A stretch of 42,397 nt of DNA, from assembly GCA_949840885.1 (NCBI GenBank), contig CATKYJ010000039.1, positions 1-42,397 of the forward strand, written 5' to 3'. The notes beneath the pieces were generated by a model. That model was not told the origin of the DNA and did no database searches. It saw only the letters and a program-made list of their open reading frames with translations. How positions within the stretch are numbered: the stretch's first letter is position 1; each line of letters opens with the position of its first letter. This stretch comes from an uncultured Acetatifactor sp. GTDB taxonomy: Bacteria; Bacillota; Clostridia; Lachnospirales; Lachnospiraceae. Shown piece by piece: positions 22,640 to 32,125 of this stretch. The translations under genes were made by a program, and so were the position numbers.

Positions 22640-25072
22640 CTATGGTGTCCCAACCGCATCCGTAACCAGGGCGCTCTTTGGCGGTGTCTGCGCGCCCTCC
22701 ACAGTCACGGGATCATCGGTATAATTGATGATGATCCTCTTAACAATCCCGTCCTTTTCATAGACATTTACAATGACTCCGTCCCGGGCCACCTGCCGGT
22801 CCACCCAGCGGTATCCCTTTACCTGGCCAAGCGCGGCGTTCACCTGGGAGTACACCTCCTGAATCAAATCCTGATACAGGCCGTATTCCGTGGAATACAG
22901 GTCGGCGCTTGCGGTATCCGCCAGCCTCCAGGAGGGCTCTCTGGTCAGGATGAAAGCAGGGCACAGATTATAATCAATCATCTTCAGAATATCCGTCTGG
23001 GTGTAAAAGGAGAAATTGGCATAGGGTGCATAGACCTCCATGGTCCCGTTTAACACCAGCTGCAGAAAAGGCACCGCATCTGTCTCAAAAATAAACTGGG
23101 AATGTCCCACCGGCGCCTGCAGATACCGATCCGTATACTGCCATAAATACATGCCCGGATTTTTAATGTTTTTCTTTACCTCCTCCATGGATGCCAGCTG
23201 CTCCTGAAAAAGGGCCCTGGCGCCGTCCACAGTCACATGTCCGCTGTCGGCGTAATCTCCCGTGAGTATGGACCCGATCCCGTCAATGGTCATGGAAAGC
23301 GCGGTTCCTTTTGCATGTTCATACTGCTCTTCCAGCCACTGTACGCTTCTTTCCGGCCTGGCATATCCGAACTGAGTCACCGGGGCCGTAGGCGGCAGAA
23401 GGTTGGACTTGTCCACATAAGAGTACCAGGAATTGACATGCTTCACCGCATTGTCAAAATAACTCATCATGGTCTTATTGATGGTCACATAATCCTGCTG
23501 AAATGAAATGTCCACTCCCTTTTCGGAGAAATCCTCCATCAGCTTTTCAAAGTCCGACCCGGATCCTATGGCGGAGGAATATTTCCGGGTGCCTGGCCCG
23601 GAAAAGGTCACTCCCTTTTTCTGCCATCCCTGGAGACCGGAATTGATATTTTGGATACCGCTGTCCATGACGTCAGTCAGGATGCTCCTCACGTCCTCCG
23701 CTGTGGTCATCACCACATTCTCCAGTCCCACCACGCCGCTTTCCGCATCTGACATGAGAAAATCCAGGCGAATGGGAATGTCCGCCGATACTGCCTCCAG
23801 GCTTTCATTCTCTGTCCTTTCTTTCAAAATTCCCTGTTCTGTCAAATGCTTTCTGTAGGTCAGCGCCATACCCACATAGTTGGCGGCCTCAGTGCTGCCG
23901 CTTCCGTCCCCGCTCAAAAACTCATAGGTCATGGAAACGTCAAACACATTGGGTTCCTCCATCATTTGGAAGTATCCGTCGCCCGCCTTATTAAAGACCT
24001 GGTGATATCTCACATTATAGGTAAACTGAGGGCAGGTCCATGTGTAGTAGGTGGTGTTCTCCTCCGGCGTACAGATAATGCTCATATACTCCGCGCCTTC
24101 GTCCGCATACGCCACAAAGGCCGCCTGGTCCTTTCCCAGCGCCACGCCGAACACCGGCATCACCGGATCTTTCAAAGGCACAGCGTCTGTCATCACAGTG
24201 TTGTAGTATTCCCACTGGGAAATATCGCTTCCGTACACATCCCCCGTATACTGCCGGAATATGGCGTTATTGTCCTGAAACCGGATCAGCGCGCCGCTTC
24301 CGTCCGGCACGAAAGCGTAGCCCGGAGGGGCATCTTTTCTTTCCACGATATCGTAATCCCCGCTGTCACGGTTAAACCGCAGAAGCTGTCCCCCGTTTGC
24401 TCCCAGAAAAGGCGTCAGATACAGATTGGTCATGCACTTTACGCCTTCCCCGGTAATCTCCTGGTGGGGAATATGGTACTGGATCTTCTTTTCCCCAAAG
24501 GTGATATAAACTTTCATCTGCAGGTCAATTTCCTTGAAATCAATGTCCAGGCAGAAGCGGTTTTCCTCCAGCTTCCGAAGCGTGGACTCCGACCCGGAGG
24601 AGGCGGAGGATGTTTTCTTTGGAGTGTCCAGGGTCTCCGGAGGACGGTACTCCACCGTGACCAGGGAATTGGCCATGTCCGTGTAGATCTCATTCATATT
24701 GTCTTCCACAGGCGTATTCTCCAGTTCTTTGAATTCCTCCTCGGTGGAAGCCCCCATGGCCTTAGCCCTCAGCTTCTTTGCCACAGGCGCATCCAGCCCT
24801 GTCTTCCACAGATACCCGCTCTCCCTGTCCAATACGGCGATGATATCCCGGTCCTCCCGAAAATAATAGACCGCTCCTTCCGTCTCGTACAGCAACTCGT
24901 ACTCCTCCAGGCTTTCCTCCCGCATCTCCATGGCCGGTCCCGGAGGAAGCGTATCGCGGTTGGTATGGATATATTCGGCATGAACCTTTTCCCCGGGAAG
25001 CCACAGTCCCGCCAGCATGCACAGGCCCAAAAGCCCTGCCGCCAGTCTTTTTTCACCTTCACGATGATACAT
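22640..25072 (-). CDS. DUF5696-domain secreted protein
   Basis: An 810-residue protein with a signal peptide (RLAAGLLGLCMLAGLWLPG, cleavage near VHA), then a large all-extracellular region. Recognisable parts include YETEGAVYYFREDRDIIAVL, a beta-rich segment with CLDIDFKEIDLQMKVYITFG, FVPDGSGALIRFQDNNAIFR and a likely (beta/alpha)-type half with DISFQQDYVTINKTM and GMYLWQYTDRYLQAPVGHSQ, all matching my memory of DUF5696 proteins found beside sugar ABC genes in Paenibacillus and Lachnospiraceae. The barrel-like C-terminal half could be a glycosidase or glycan-binding fold, but no catalytic residues can be named. Its ATG lies inside the end of the upstream NHL-Yip1 gene (14-base overlap), with AGGAG 10 bases before it. 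Function is undescribed to my knowledge. Confidence 0.75.
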   Translation of the reverse strand: MYHREGEKRLAAGLLGLCMLAGLWLPGEKVHAEYIHTNRDTLPPGPAMEMREESLEEYELLYETEGAVYYFREDRDIIAVLDRESGYLWKTGLDAPVAKKLRAKAMGASTEEEFKELENTPVEDNMNEIYTDMANSLVTVEYRPPETLDTPKKTSSASSGSESTLRKLEENRFCLDIDFKEIDLQMKVYITFGEKKIQYHIPHQEITGEGVKCMTNLYLTPFLGANGGQLLRFNRDSGDYDIVERKDAPPGYAFVPDGSGALIRFQDNNAIFRQYTGDVYGSDISQWEYYNTVMTDAVPLKDPVMPVFGVALGKDQAAFVAYADEGAEYMSIICTPEENTTYYTWTCPQFTYNVRYHQVFNKAGDGYFQMMEEPNVFDVSMTYEFLSGDGSGSTEAANYVGMALTYRKHLTEQGILKERTENESLEAVSADIPIRLDFLMSDAESGVVGLENVVMTTAEDVRSILTDVMDSGIQNINSGLQGWQKKGVTFSGPGTRKYSSAIGSGSDFEKLMEDFSEKGVDISFQQDYVTINKTMMSYFDNAVKHVNSWYSYVDKSNLLPPTAPVTQFGYARPERSVQWLEEQYEHAKGTALSMTIDGIGSILTGDYADSGHVTVDGARALFQEQLASMEEVKKNIKNPGMYLWQYTDRYLQAPVGHSQFIFETDAVPFLQLVLNGTMEVYAPYANFSFYTQTDILKMIDYNLCPAFILTREPSWRLADTASADLYSTEYGLYQDLIQEVYSQVNAALGQVKGYRWVDRQVARDGVIVNVYEKDGIVKRIIINYTDDPVTVEGAQTPPKSALVTDAVGTP

Positions 25073-27086
25073 TCCGCACCAGCTCCTTTCCTATGGTAGT
25101 CAGGAATTTCATAACCTGCTCGCACATAATTGTCACCACCAGAATCACCACAATCACCACAAAAATGAACAGCGCGGTGATCAAAAGACTCTTTACCATC
25201 TCTTTTCCCGAATAATTATGGATGGTCTGCAGTCCCAGAAAGATCAGCACCACCGTCCACGCGCCGCCTCCCCACAGAAGCACATCCAGGAAAAAGGCCT
25301 CATTGGCAGTGACACAGTAGGACAGCACGGTAATGGCAAACAGAGAAACCATAAGCGGCACAGCCCCATAGGCCGTGGCCAGGGCTACCCCTTTCAAGGT
25401 TCCCTCTCCGTCATTGATGGAGGTCGCCAGATAATTGCAGATCACAAACAGGCTGGTAAAGGCAAAGAAGCCGATGACAATGGAGCCGATATCCAGTTCC
25501 TGAATATCGTAATACTGGTAAATAAAACCCTTTCCCAGCATATACAGCATAAACGCCCCAAAGGTAAGCAGATACAGGATGCCGGCTCCTGGCAGGCTTC
25601 CTTTTCTCCCCACCCGGATTTCGTAATAGCCGTTCACAGGATGCCTGGCTGTGGTAAACCCGTAGAGCACATCGCCCAGTCCCCTGGTATTCATGATCCG
25701 CTTCTTCCATCTGTCTTTCAGCCGGCGAAGCTTCCGCTCCCTGTCAACCCTTTCCGTAATTACAATGGCCAGATACAGCAAAACAGCCGCTGCAAAAAAA
25801 TATACCAGGTATTTCTGCAGCCACAGATTCCGAATCTCCCAGAAAGCCTCCGAGTATAATCCATGGTTGCCCGCCACCCGAAAATGCTCCATGGCGTTCT
25901 CAAAGTCATATCGGGACATATAGGCCTTGCCGATCCCATCGTGGGCCGCCACGGACATCTGGTTCATGGAAAGCACTTCATCCCAGGTGCGCAGAGCCTC
26001 CTCATAATGGCCGCTGTTGTAATAGCCCAGGGCCTCGTATACCTTTTCGGCGTAGACCGTCGGGGCGTAGGACTGCAGGTACCCTTTGATGCCGTCGATG
26101 GTCCAGATATAACCCTTCTGATCCACCGCCAGGGTGGAAAGGGCATTGTAGAGCCCGGCCACATCCAGATTGGACACATAAGAGCCAAATTCAAACAAAA
26201 GCTCTCCCTCCGCCGTGTACACGTCCACATATCCGCGTTTGGAGGCAGTATAGATCAGCAGATTTTCATCCACCCAGATGTCGTTGATATCCTCAAAGCC
26301 ATAGACAGTGGCTGCAAACATGTTGCTGCCGTTGGTCTTGTGCTTTTTGATGGGATCGTTACGTTTCCCCAAAGTCACCGTATACACTATTCCTCTGTCG
26401 TCAAGCGTCACATTGGCGAATGTGACGGGATTGCGGTTCAAAAGCCTGCCCAGCTGTTCTCTGGTAAAGAAAACGGTCTGAAGCTTCTGGATTGCGGACA
26501 ATTCTGTCTTATTCACCGCAAAGAATCCCTGAAATTCTCCCTCTTCGGACATCTGGATCACGCCGCCGTAAACGCCCTCCCCCACAATATAGATATTGCC
26601 TCGTCCGTCTGCCGCCACCTTGGCCGGGTCAAAAGGCGTATCCCCAAAGGCCGGAACCCGGGGTCTTTCCAGCTTCCTAACAAGCTTCCAGTCCTGATCG
26701 AACACAAAGACCGCCTTGGCCTTGCTGTCAGCCACATAGATCGTCCCGTCCCCTGTGACGAAAATCCCCTTGGGCGATTGAAACTCCGGATGTGAAAACT
26801 CCTCCAGAAAGGTGCCCCTGGAAATATCATATTTTACGATTCTCAGGTTGCCGGTATCGGCAATGTACATCCTGTTCTGTTTATCGATGAACATATCCTC
26901 CGCCCCGTTCAGCCCAAGGTTCGTAATGGTCTGCTGGGGCAGATAGGCGTCCTGGGTGCGGACGGAATTCATCTTGTCGTCATGGGTGTAGGTGTAACTG
27001 GTGGCCTGGGAAGCCTGCGCCAGGATTGGTTCCGTCAGACACAGCATTACGCTGATGACGGCCAATAATCGTTTTATTTTTTTCAT
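25059..27086 (-). CDS. NHL/beta-propeller, TPR and Yip1-domain membrane protein
   Basis: A 675-residue multi-domain protein. A signal peptide (MKKIKRLLAVISVMLCLTEP) leads to NHL-type propeller repeats (about 45-390) with repeated patterns such as NRMYIADTGNLRIVKYD, GTIYVADSKAKAVFVFD and GNIYIVGEGVYGG. A TPR-like helical pair follows (YNSGHYEEALRTWDEVL and DFENAMEHFRVAG, about 400-465), then a single membrane helix, a basic linker (RERKLRRLKDRWKKR) and a C-terminal Yip1-type domain with about five helices. The start at 27084-27086 has GGAGG upstream; the longer open frame to 27656 runs through the permease gene and is spurious. Propeller and TPR face outside, Yip1 in the membrane. Such a protein next to sugar permeases suggests a surface assembly or sensing role, which is inference. 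Confidence 0.8.
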   Translation of the reverse strand: MKKIKRLLAVISVMLCLTEPILAQASQATSYTYTHDDKMNSVRTQDAYLPQQTITNLGLNGAEDMFIDKQNRMYIADTGNLRIVKYDISRGTFLEEFSHPEFQSPKGIFVTGDGTIYVADSKAKAVFVFDQDWKLVRKLERPRVPAFGDTPFDPAKVAADGRGNIYIVGEGVYGGVIQMSEEGEFQGFFAVNKTELSAIQKLQTVFFTREQLGRLLNRNPVTFANVTLDDRGIVYTVTLGKRNDPIKKHKTNGSNMFAATVYGFEDINDIWVDENLLIYTASKRGYVDVYTAEGELLFEFGSYVSNLDVAGLYNALSTLAVDQKGYIWTIDGIKGYLQSYAPTVYAEKVYEALGYYNSGHYEEALRTWDEVLSMNQMSVAAHDGIGKAYMSRYDFENAMEHFRVAGNHGLYSEAFWEIRNLWLQKYLVYFFAAAVLLYLAIVITERVDRERKLRRLKDRWKKRIMNTRGLGDVLYGFTTARHPVNGYYEIRVGRKGSLPGAGILYLLTFGAFMLYMLGKGFIYQYYDIQELDIGSIVIGFFAFTSLFVICNYLATSINDGEGTLKGVALATAYGAVPLMVSLFAITVLSYCVTANEAFFLDVLLWGGGAWTVVLIFLGLQTIHNYSGKEMVKSLLITALFIFVVIVVILVVTIMCEQVMKFLTTIGKELVRNVSS

Positions 27087-27097
27087 CGGCACCCTCC

Positions 27098-27976
27098 TTA
27101 CTTGATACCGGAATGGCTCATGGTGCTCATGACCCTGGACTGCATGCAGATAAAAATGATCAGGTTCGGTATAAACAGAATGATCGTACCTGCCGCCACG
27201 ATTCCCCGGGACGCCACCGCATTGTTGGTCTGCAGCGCATTCAGATAATAATAAATGGTTTTCATCACATCGCTGGTGATAAAGTTGTTGGAAGCCTCCG
27301 TGGCCTGCCAGGCGGACTGGAACGTCAGAATGGCCACCGTGGCCACCGCCGGCCTGGTCATGGGAAGAATGATCCGGCGGATCACGGTAAAGTTGCCGGC
27401 CCCATCCACATAAGCCGCCTCCAGCAATGCGTCCGGCACATCGTCGATGAACTGTTTCATCAGAAAGATCCCGATGGGCATGGCGATCAGCGGGAAAATG
27501 TGTGCCGCCCATGTGTCGATGAGTCCCAGCCGCACAATCATGATATATCTGGGAACCGCCACAGCCACCTGCACAAACATCAGCGCCATCTGGTTGATAC
27601 CAAAAAACCACTTGGTCACCCTGTACTGGCCTTTCTTGGACAGCACAAAGGCGCATGCCACCGTGATATAAATATTCAGCATCACTGTAACCAAAGTGAT
27701 GAACACGGAGTTCAGCAGATACCTGGTCATGGGAACTCCTGTGGTTCCGGACAGTTCGAACAGCTTTTTAAAGTTGCTGAGCGTAGGCTCCCTGGCAATC
27801 AGTGTAGGGGGGAAAGCATACAGCTCCCCCAGAGGCTTAAACGCCTCATTGAACATATAGACCACCGGAAGAACCATCAGACAGGCAATCGGTATCAATA
27901 TACAGTAGAACTTGATCTGATCCCGGGAAAAACTTTTGGGATCCACTCTCTTTCCTTTCAATTTTGACTTGGCCAT
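27098..27976 (-). CDS. Carbohydrate ABC transporter permease (MalG-type, pair 1)
   Basis: A 292-residue membrane subunit with six predicted helices. The basic N-terminus MAKSKLKGKRVDPKSFSRDQ precedes the first helix FYCILIPIACLMVLPVVYMF; the ATPase-docking loop is LLEAAYVDGAGNFTVIRRII. Region EPTLSNFKKLFELSG is typical of MalG-like subunits. The start at 27974-27976 has GGGAG 8 bases upstream; the ATG at 27991 has no site. It pairs with the MalF-type subunit encoded directly upstream (41-base gap), and the NHL-Yip1 gene starts 11 bases downstream. Confidence 0.92.
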   Translation of the reverse strand: MAKSKLKGKRVDPKSFSRDQIKFYCILIPIACLMVLPVVYMFNEAFKPLGELYAFPPTLIAREPTLSNFKKLFELSGTTGVPMTRYLLNSVFITLVTVMLNIYITVACAFVLSKKGQYRVTKWFFGINQMALMFVQVAVAVPRYIMIVRLGLIDTWAAHIFPLIAMPIGIFLMKQFIDDVPDALLEAAYVDGAGNFTVIRRIILPMTRPAVATVAILTFQSAWQATEASNNFITSDVMKTIYYYLNALQTNNAVASRGIVAAGTIILFIPNLIIFICMQSRVMSTMSHSGIK

Positions 27977-28017
27977 AAACTCCACTCCCATCTGCGCAAT
28001 TGCGCTTTCCGCTCAGG

Positions 28018-28941
28018 TTACTCTTTCTCCGTAAACAATTTCCCCGCCACCTTGGAAAAGAAGGCGATCATAAGCAGCAGCACCACCGAGACGGCCGCGG
28101 CGTATCCCATTTCATAGCGGGAAAACGCATAGTCCTCGATGTGGTTCAGAATCAGATTGCCCGAATAATCCGGCGTGGGGTTGGATCCCGCCAGGGCAGG
28201 GCCGATCCATCCGGTGTTGAACGCGTTTACAATTGCCATTACCGCGGAAAACATCATTTGAGGCTTCATGGAGGGGATGGTGATGTACACCACTTCCTGA
28301 AAACGGTTTTTCATACCGTCCATATAGGCCGCCTCATACAGTTCCTCGTTCACATTCAGAATTCCCGCTATCATAGCCAGAAAGCCGATGCCCATGGCCT
28401 GCCACAGTGCCACCAGAATCATGATGGTCAGCAGATAATCCGGGGAGAGCAGCCAGCTCACCGGAGAATCAATCCAGCCGTGACTGAGCAGAAAAGCATT
28501 CAACAGCCCCCGCTGATCGCCGGAAAAAATGGTCTTCCACACCACCTGAATCATCAAAGAGCCCACCATGGAGGGCATGTACAGGCACAATGTAAGAATC
28601 GTCCTGGGCACCGCCTGGATCTGTGTCACCAGCCAGGCCAGCACAAAGGAAAGGATACAGCCGCCCGGCCCCACGATCAGCGCATATTTAAAGGTATTGG
28701 GAATGATGTATTTTAAAAAGATCTCATCCTGGGTCAAAAGCGCTATATAATTGGACACTCCCACCAGCTGCGGCGCTTTGATCACGTCAAAATAGGTGAA
28801 AGAAAGCCCGATGGCGATCAGCACCGGAATCGCAATAAACAGGGAAAACAGCAGCAGATAGGGCAAAAGCAGCAGCATGGAGGTCAGATAATCCTCCCGC
28901 CTGTTTACCCTGCGGTATTTCCTCTTTCTCAACGCCCTCAT
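28018..28941 (-). CDS. Carbohydrate ABC transporter permease (MalF-type, pair 1)
   Basis: A 307-residue membrane subunit with a very basic N-terminus (MRALRKRKYRRVNRREDY) and six helices starting LTSMLLLLPYLLLFSLFIAI. The docking loop reads YEAAYMDGMKNRFQEVVYIT, the EAA motif of the family. Its ATG overlaps the stop of the giant binding protein gene by four bases (ATGA), so the two are translationally coupled and probably work together as importer subunit and receptor. This is the first of the two permease pairs in the operon. Confidence 0.92.
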   Translation of the reverse strand: MRALRKRKYRRVNRREDYLTSMLLLLPYLLLFSLFIAIPVLIAIGLSFTYFDVIKAPQLVGVSNYIALLTQDEIFLKYIIPNTFKYALIVGPGGCILSFVLAWLVTQIQAVPRTILTLCLYMPSMVGSLMIQVVWKTIFSGDQRGLLNAFLLSHGWIDSPVSWLLSPDYLLTIMILVALWQAMGIGFLAMIAGILNVNEELYEAAYMDGMKNRFQEVVYITIPSMKPQMMFSAVMAIVNAFNTGWIGPALAGSNPTPDYSGNLILNHIEDYAFSRYEMGYAAAVSVVLLLMIAFFSKVAGKLFTEKE

Positions 28942-31907
28942 TGCTCTCCCCCCTCTCTGTGGCTTTCAATGTTCTCCCGGATCCAGTCCACATCCCGGAT
29001 ATTGTACTCCTTAAGCAGATTCCCCTGATTGTCCAGATATCCCAGATCCGACATTTTCTTTGTGATCTCCCGGTTGATCTCCAGAATCTTTTCATCGATG
29101 GCCGGCTGAACCGCCTTTCCGTCCACCGCTATGCTGTTCCAGATATTGGAAAGATCCCTCTCCAGCATATACTGACCCGGCGTCCTGGGCACGTCCCGCA
29201 GATAGTTCAGCTGTTCCAGAATGGCCAGCTTATGTTCCGTGGGAAGCGCGCAGTCTCCTATGGCCTCCAGATTGGCAGGCAGCCAGATATTTTCCGATCC
29301 GTAGGTGGACTGCAGCGTGTGGGCGTATTGTGCCTGCACCTCATGACTGAGCCACCATTTCAAAAAGGCCCAGGCCTCCTCTGCCTTTTGGGTATTTGCA
29401 AAGATAAGTCCTCCGGTTCCCGCGGCAATATAGCTTCTGTCGATGGTGCCGTCCTCCTGCACGGTTCCCAGATAGGGCAAAAGCCCCCACTGCCCCTCCA
29501 GTTCCGGCGCCCCGTTGGCAATCAGGTTGTAGGACTCCAGACTTACAATCCCGATAGGAAGAATCCCGTAGCGGAAAGAGTCCATAAACTGGGATACCTG
29601 GGTGGGCACGGAATAAATACTGAACAACTCACCCAACGCCTTGATCCCCGCCGCGGCCTGAGCCTGGTCGATGGCGGTATGCATTCCGTCCTCCGTGTAC
29701 AGTTTTCCCCCATTCTGGTAAATCATGGGGGTTGTCTGATAAAACCACTTATAGCCGTCCGTGGTGGCAATGTTATGGTAGAAATTCATGCCGTAATGCT
29801 GCAGCACCGGCAGGATCCCGATCAGATCCTCCCAGGTATCCGGCAGAGGGATATCCAGCTTCTGAAAGATATCCTTCCGGTAAATGACCATATTAAAATC
29901 CGCCGTCTCCGGAATCGCGTATACTTTTTCGTTAAATACATAGGGCACAAAGGCTCCCGGTGCGAACCGGTCGGCCACCTGCCAGAAATCCTCAAACTGC
30001 GTCAGGTCATAGACCGCGTCCCTGCAGGCCAGTTCAAAAGGCGCATGGGAGGCAAGGCCTAACGCCATGTCCGGCATCTCGCCTGCCGCCACCGCCATGG
30101 TCAGCTTGCCGGCATCGGGCATAACGGAAATTCTCACCTTGATCCCCGTCTGTGGCGTAAACTCGGAATCCGCCATTTTCTGCAGCAGATCCGCCTGGGT
30201 CACCGAACGGTTTACCCAGATATTTACCGCATCCTCATGGTTTTCCACCTTATATTTGTCGGAAAAAAAGGTATATGCCAGATTCATGATTCCATTGCCC
30301 ATGGACGCAAAGAAGCCTGCCTGTTCCCCGGGAAGTTCCTGCCCCCCCACATAGATCCGATCCAGAGCAAAGGGCTGTGCGCTGATATTGGCGGCAAAAT
30401 CTCCCATCTGTTTTAAAAGGGTATCCAGACTGTCCGTGTGGAGGGCAATCTCATCCGGATATTCTTTCAGCTTCTCTATCACATCCAGAGCGCGATCCAG
30501 TTCGGACAGCTTTGCGGAGTTTACCCCATTGGGGGCATATCCCTGCAGCGTGCTTTGCATGGAACGGATCAAGGTCTCGTAGGCCTCCAGCCAGGCCAGC
30601 GTATCCGGTATGTACTGGGTAATATTCCAGGTGCGGTATTCGTCCACCTCCGCCCCGGTGATTTTCTTGATCTCCAGAGAAAACTGGGACACATGCTCCG
30701 CGATCAGCCGGGCATCGTGCCATTCTTCGCTTACCGGCTCCATCTCCGAGCGGATGGTCAGGGTGTGCGCCCCTTCCGTCAGGTAAACCAGATAAGGATT
30801 TCCCTCCTCATCTGAAAGAATCTCATTTTTCCAGGAGGTGTCCGTGGTATCAAACCCGTAATTGCGAAGTTCCCGAAACGGAATCCTGCCGTCTATGTAG
30901 ATGGATTCAAATACCTGAAAATCTTCCTTTTCATTTCTGTAATGCAGCGCCAGCCGGTACAGACCGGCCTTTTCCACCTCCACGTCGTAGGTGACCTCCA
31001 CACCCGCTTTTTTCCAGGACACCACATTCAGTTTCTTGTATTCGCTTGTGTGAGGCTCCAGGGACGGATTGTTGACCGATGTGGTCAGCGCTTCCGTGGA
31101 GTTTTTCCTGACATAATCCACACTGTTGATTTCGATCAAAGAATCTAAAACCCTTTCCCCCGAATACTGGTTTCGGTATTCCTCATAGGCAGGAATCGTA
31201 TCGTCCGGCGCGTTTACATACAGGCGTCCCAGGGTAAGACCATCCGCCGAATCATTTTTCACCCTGATATGATTTTCACCTTTCTCCAGCCAGAAATACA
31301 GCGGCTCCGACCGGTAATAGGATGTATTGTACAGATCTCTGTACTGCCATCCCTCATATCGAAGCTGTGCCGGCGCCGTCTCGTCCCCATAGCGATCCAC
31401 CGGAAATTCCTTGGTCCCGTCCTCCCACAGCAGAGGCAGTGTGATCATGGACATTTCCTCAAAATAACTCTCCCCGTTGATGGTGAGATTCATCCGGTAA
31501 TCCGACAGATTACTGCCGCCGGTATGATAATCCAGTCCCAGGCTGTAAAATCCCTCCCGGTCTGTCTCCACCACATACTCCGCCCAGTCCAGGTAATCCA
31601 GCGCCCTCACTGTCCCGTCATATCCCGCTTCCTCTTCTCCCTCTTCAGGCTCCCAGCATCCGCTCTCCCCACCGTACTGCAGTTCCTGCCCGGCAATATA
31701 ATCCTGATATCTGACGGTCTGAAATTTGAGAGAATCCTGCAGCAGCAGACGGGCCTGCCTGCTCTCCTCCCGGGATACCGCATCCACACTTCCGGCAGGG
31801 CTTTTGCCGGCCAGCCCCCACAGAATTCCTCCTGCAGCAGCCACCGCCAGGATCCCGGCTGCGATAAAAACAACTCGTTTCCCTTTGCCCACTTGCTTTC
31901 TCCTCAT
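28938..31907 (-). CDS. Giant membrane-anchored solute-binding protein with N-terminal beta-rich modules
   Basis: A 989-residue protein, about twice the usual size of a sugar-binding protein. An N-terminal anchor helix (VVFIAAGILAVAAAGGILWG) without lipobox is followed by two beta-sandwich-like modules (about 60-240 and 265-400) that resemble carbohydrate-binding modules: compare EFYSL-like strands in DREGFYSLGLDYHTGGSNLS and EKAGLYRLALHYRNEKED, each ending in ENHIRV or AHTLTIRS. A helical linker follows. The last 430 residues are a family 1 binding protein: VRISVMPDAGKLTMAVAAGE, MPDMALGLASHAPF, AIPETADFNMVIYRKDIF, TWEDLI. The ATG at 31905-31907 has GGAGG 8 bases upstream; 31913 and 32093 are in-frame alternatives with poor spacing. 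Its end overlaps the MalF-type gene. The extra modules suggest capture of a polymer before transfer; this is inferred. Confidence 0.82.
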   Translation of the reverse strand: MRRKQVGKGKRVVFIAAGILAVAAAGGILWGLAGKSPAGSVDAVSREESRQARLLLQDSLKFQTVRYQDYIAGQELQYGGESGCWEPEEGEEEAGYDGTVRALDYLDWAEYVVETDREGFYSLGLDYHTGGSNLSDYRMNLTINGESYFEEMSMITLPLLWEDGTKEFPVDRYGDETAPAQLRYEGWQYRDLYNTSYYRSEPLYFWLEKGENHIRVKNDSADGLTLGRLYVNAPDDTIPAYEEYRNQYSGERVLDSLIEINSVDYVRKNSTEALTTSVNNPSLEPHTSEYKKLNVVSWKKAGVEVTYDVEVEKAGLYRLALHYRNEKEDFQVFESIYIDGRIPFRELRNYGFDTTDTSWKNEILSDEEGNPYLVYLTEGAHTLTIRSEMEPVSEEWHDARLIAEHVSQFSLEIKKITGAEVDEYRTWNITQYIPDTLAWLEAYETLIRSMQSTLQGYAPNGVNSAKLSELDRALDVIEKLKEYPDEIALHTDSLDTLLKQMGDFAANISAQPFALDRIYVGGQELPGEQAGFFASMGNGIMNLAYTFFSDKYKVENHEDAVNIWVNRSVTQADLLQKMADSEFTPQTGIKVRISVMPDAGKLTMAVAAGEMPDMALGLASHAPFELACRDAVYDLTQFEDFWQVADRFAPGAFVPYVFNEKVYAIPETADFNMVIYRKDIFQKLDIPLPDTWEDLIGILPVLQHYGMNFYHNIATTDGYKWFYQTTPMIYQNGGKLYTEDGMHTAIDQAQAAAGIKALGELFSIYSVPTQVSQFMDSFRYGILPIGIVSLESYNLIANGAPELEGQWGLLPYLGTVQEDGTIDRSYIAAGTGGLIFANTQKAEEAWAFLKWWLSHEVQAQYAHTLQSTYGSENIWLPANLEAIGDCALPTEHKLAILEQLNYLRDVPRTPGQYMLERDLSNIWNSIAVDGKAVQPAIDEKILEINREITKKMSDLGYLDNQGNLLKEYNIRDVDWIRENIESHREGGEQ

Positions 31908-32052
31908 TCTCATCTCCTCCCGAAAGCACTCCGGCGCCTGCCATGGAAAGCGCAGGACAACACTCCGGCGGCCTGTCCCAACGGTTACGGCGCCGATATC
32001 CTTCCGGAAAGCTATCGACAGCAATAGTTGATAGATATCATTGCCAGAAAGA

Positions 32053-32099
32053 GGGGCCGTGAAAAAATGGAGTAAATGAATTCCGTCTTTCACAGTCCC
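32053..32099 (-). other. Stem-loop downstream of the first binding-protein gene
   Basis: GGGGCCGTGAAA (32053-32064) pairs with TTTCACAGTCCC (32088-32099), eleven of twelve positions pairing including one wobble, between the solute-binding gene and the next gene. Such stems often give a segmental mRNA excess of the binding-protein message by partial termination or protection. The T-run on the minus strand lies inside the loop side, so full termination is not expected. Confidence 0.5.
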
Positions 32100-32125
32100 T
32101 CATCTGCTTCCCTTATGGTCAGTAC

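Noticed and set aside
27087..27656. N-terminal extension of the NHL-Yip1 gene by 190 codons
   Set aside because: This part is the MalG-type permease gene read in another frame; the true start at 27086 has a ribosome site and a signal peptide.
31914..32093. N-terminal extension of the giant binding protein
   Set aside because: The extra 60 residues precede a strong ribosome site and a normal anchor helix and overlap the stem-loop after the upstream gene.
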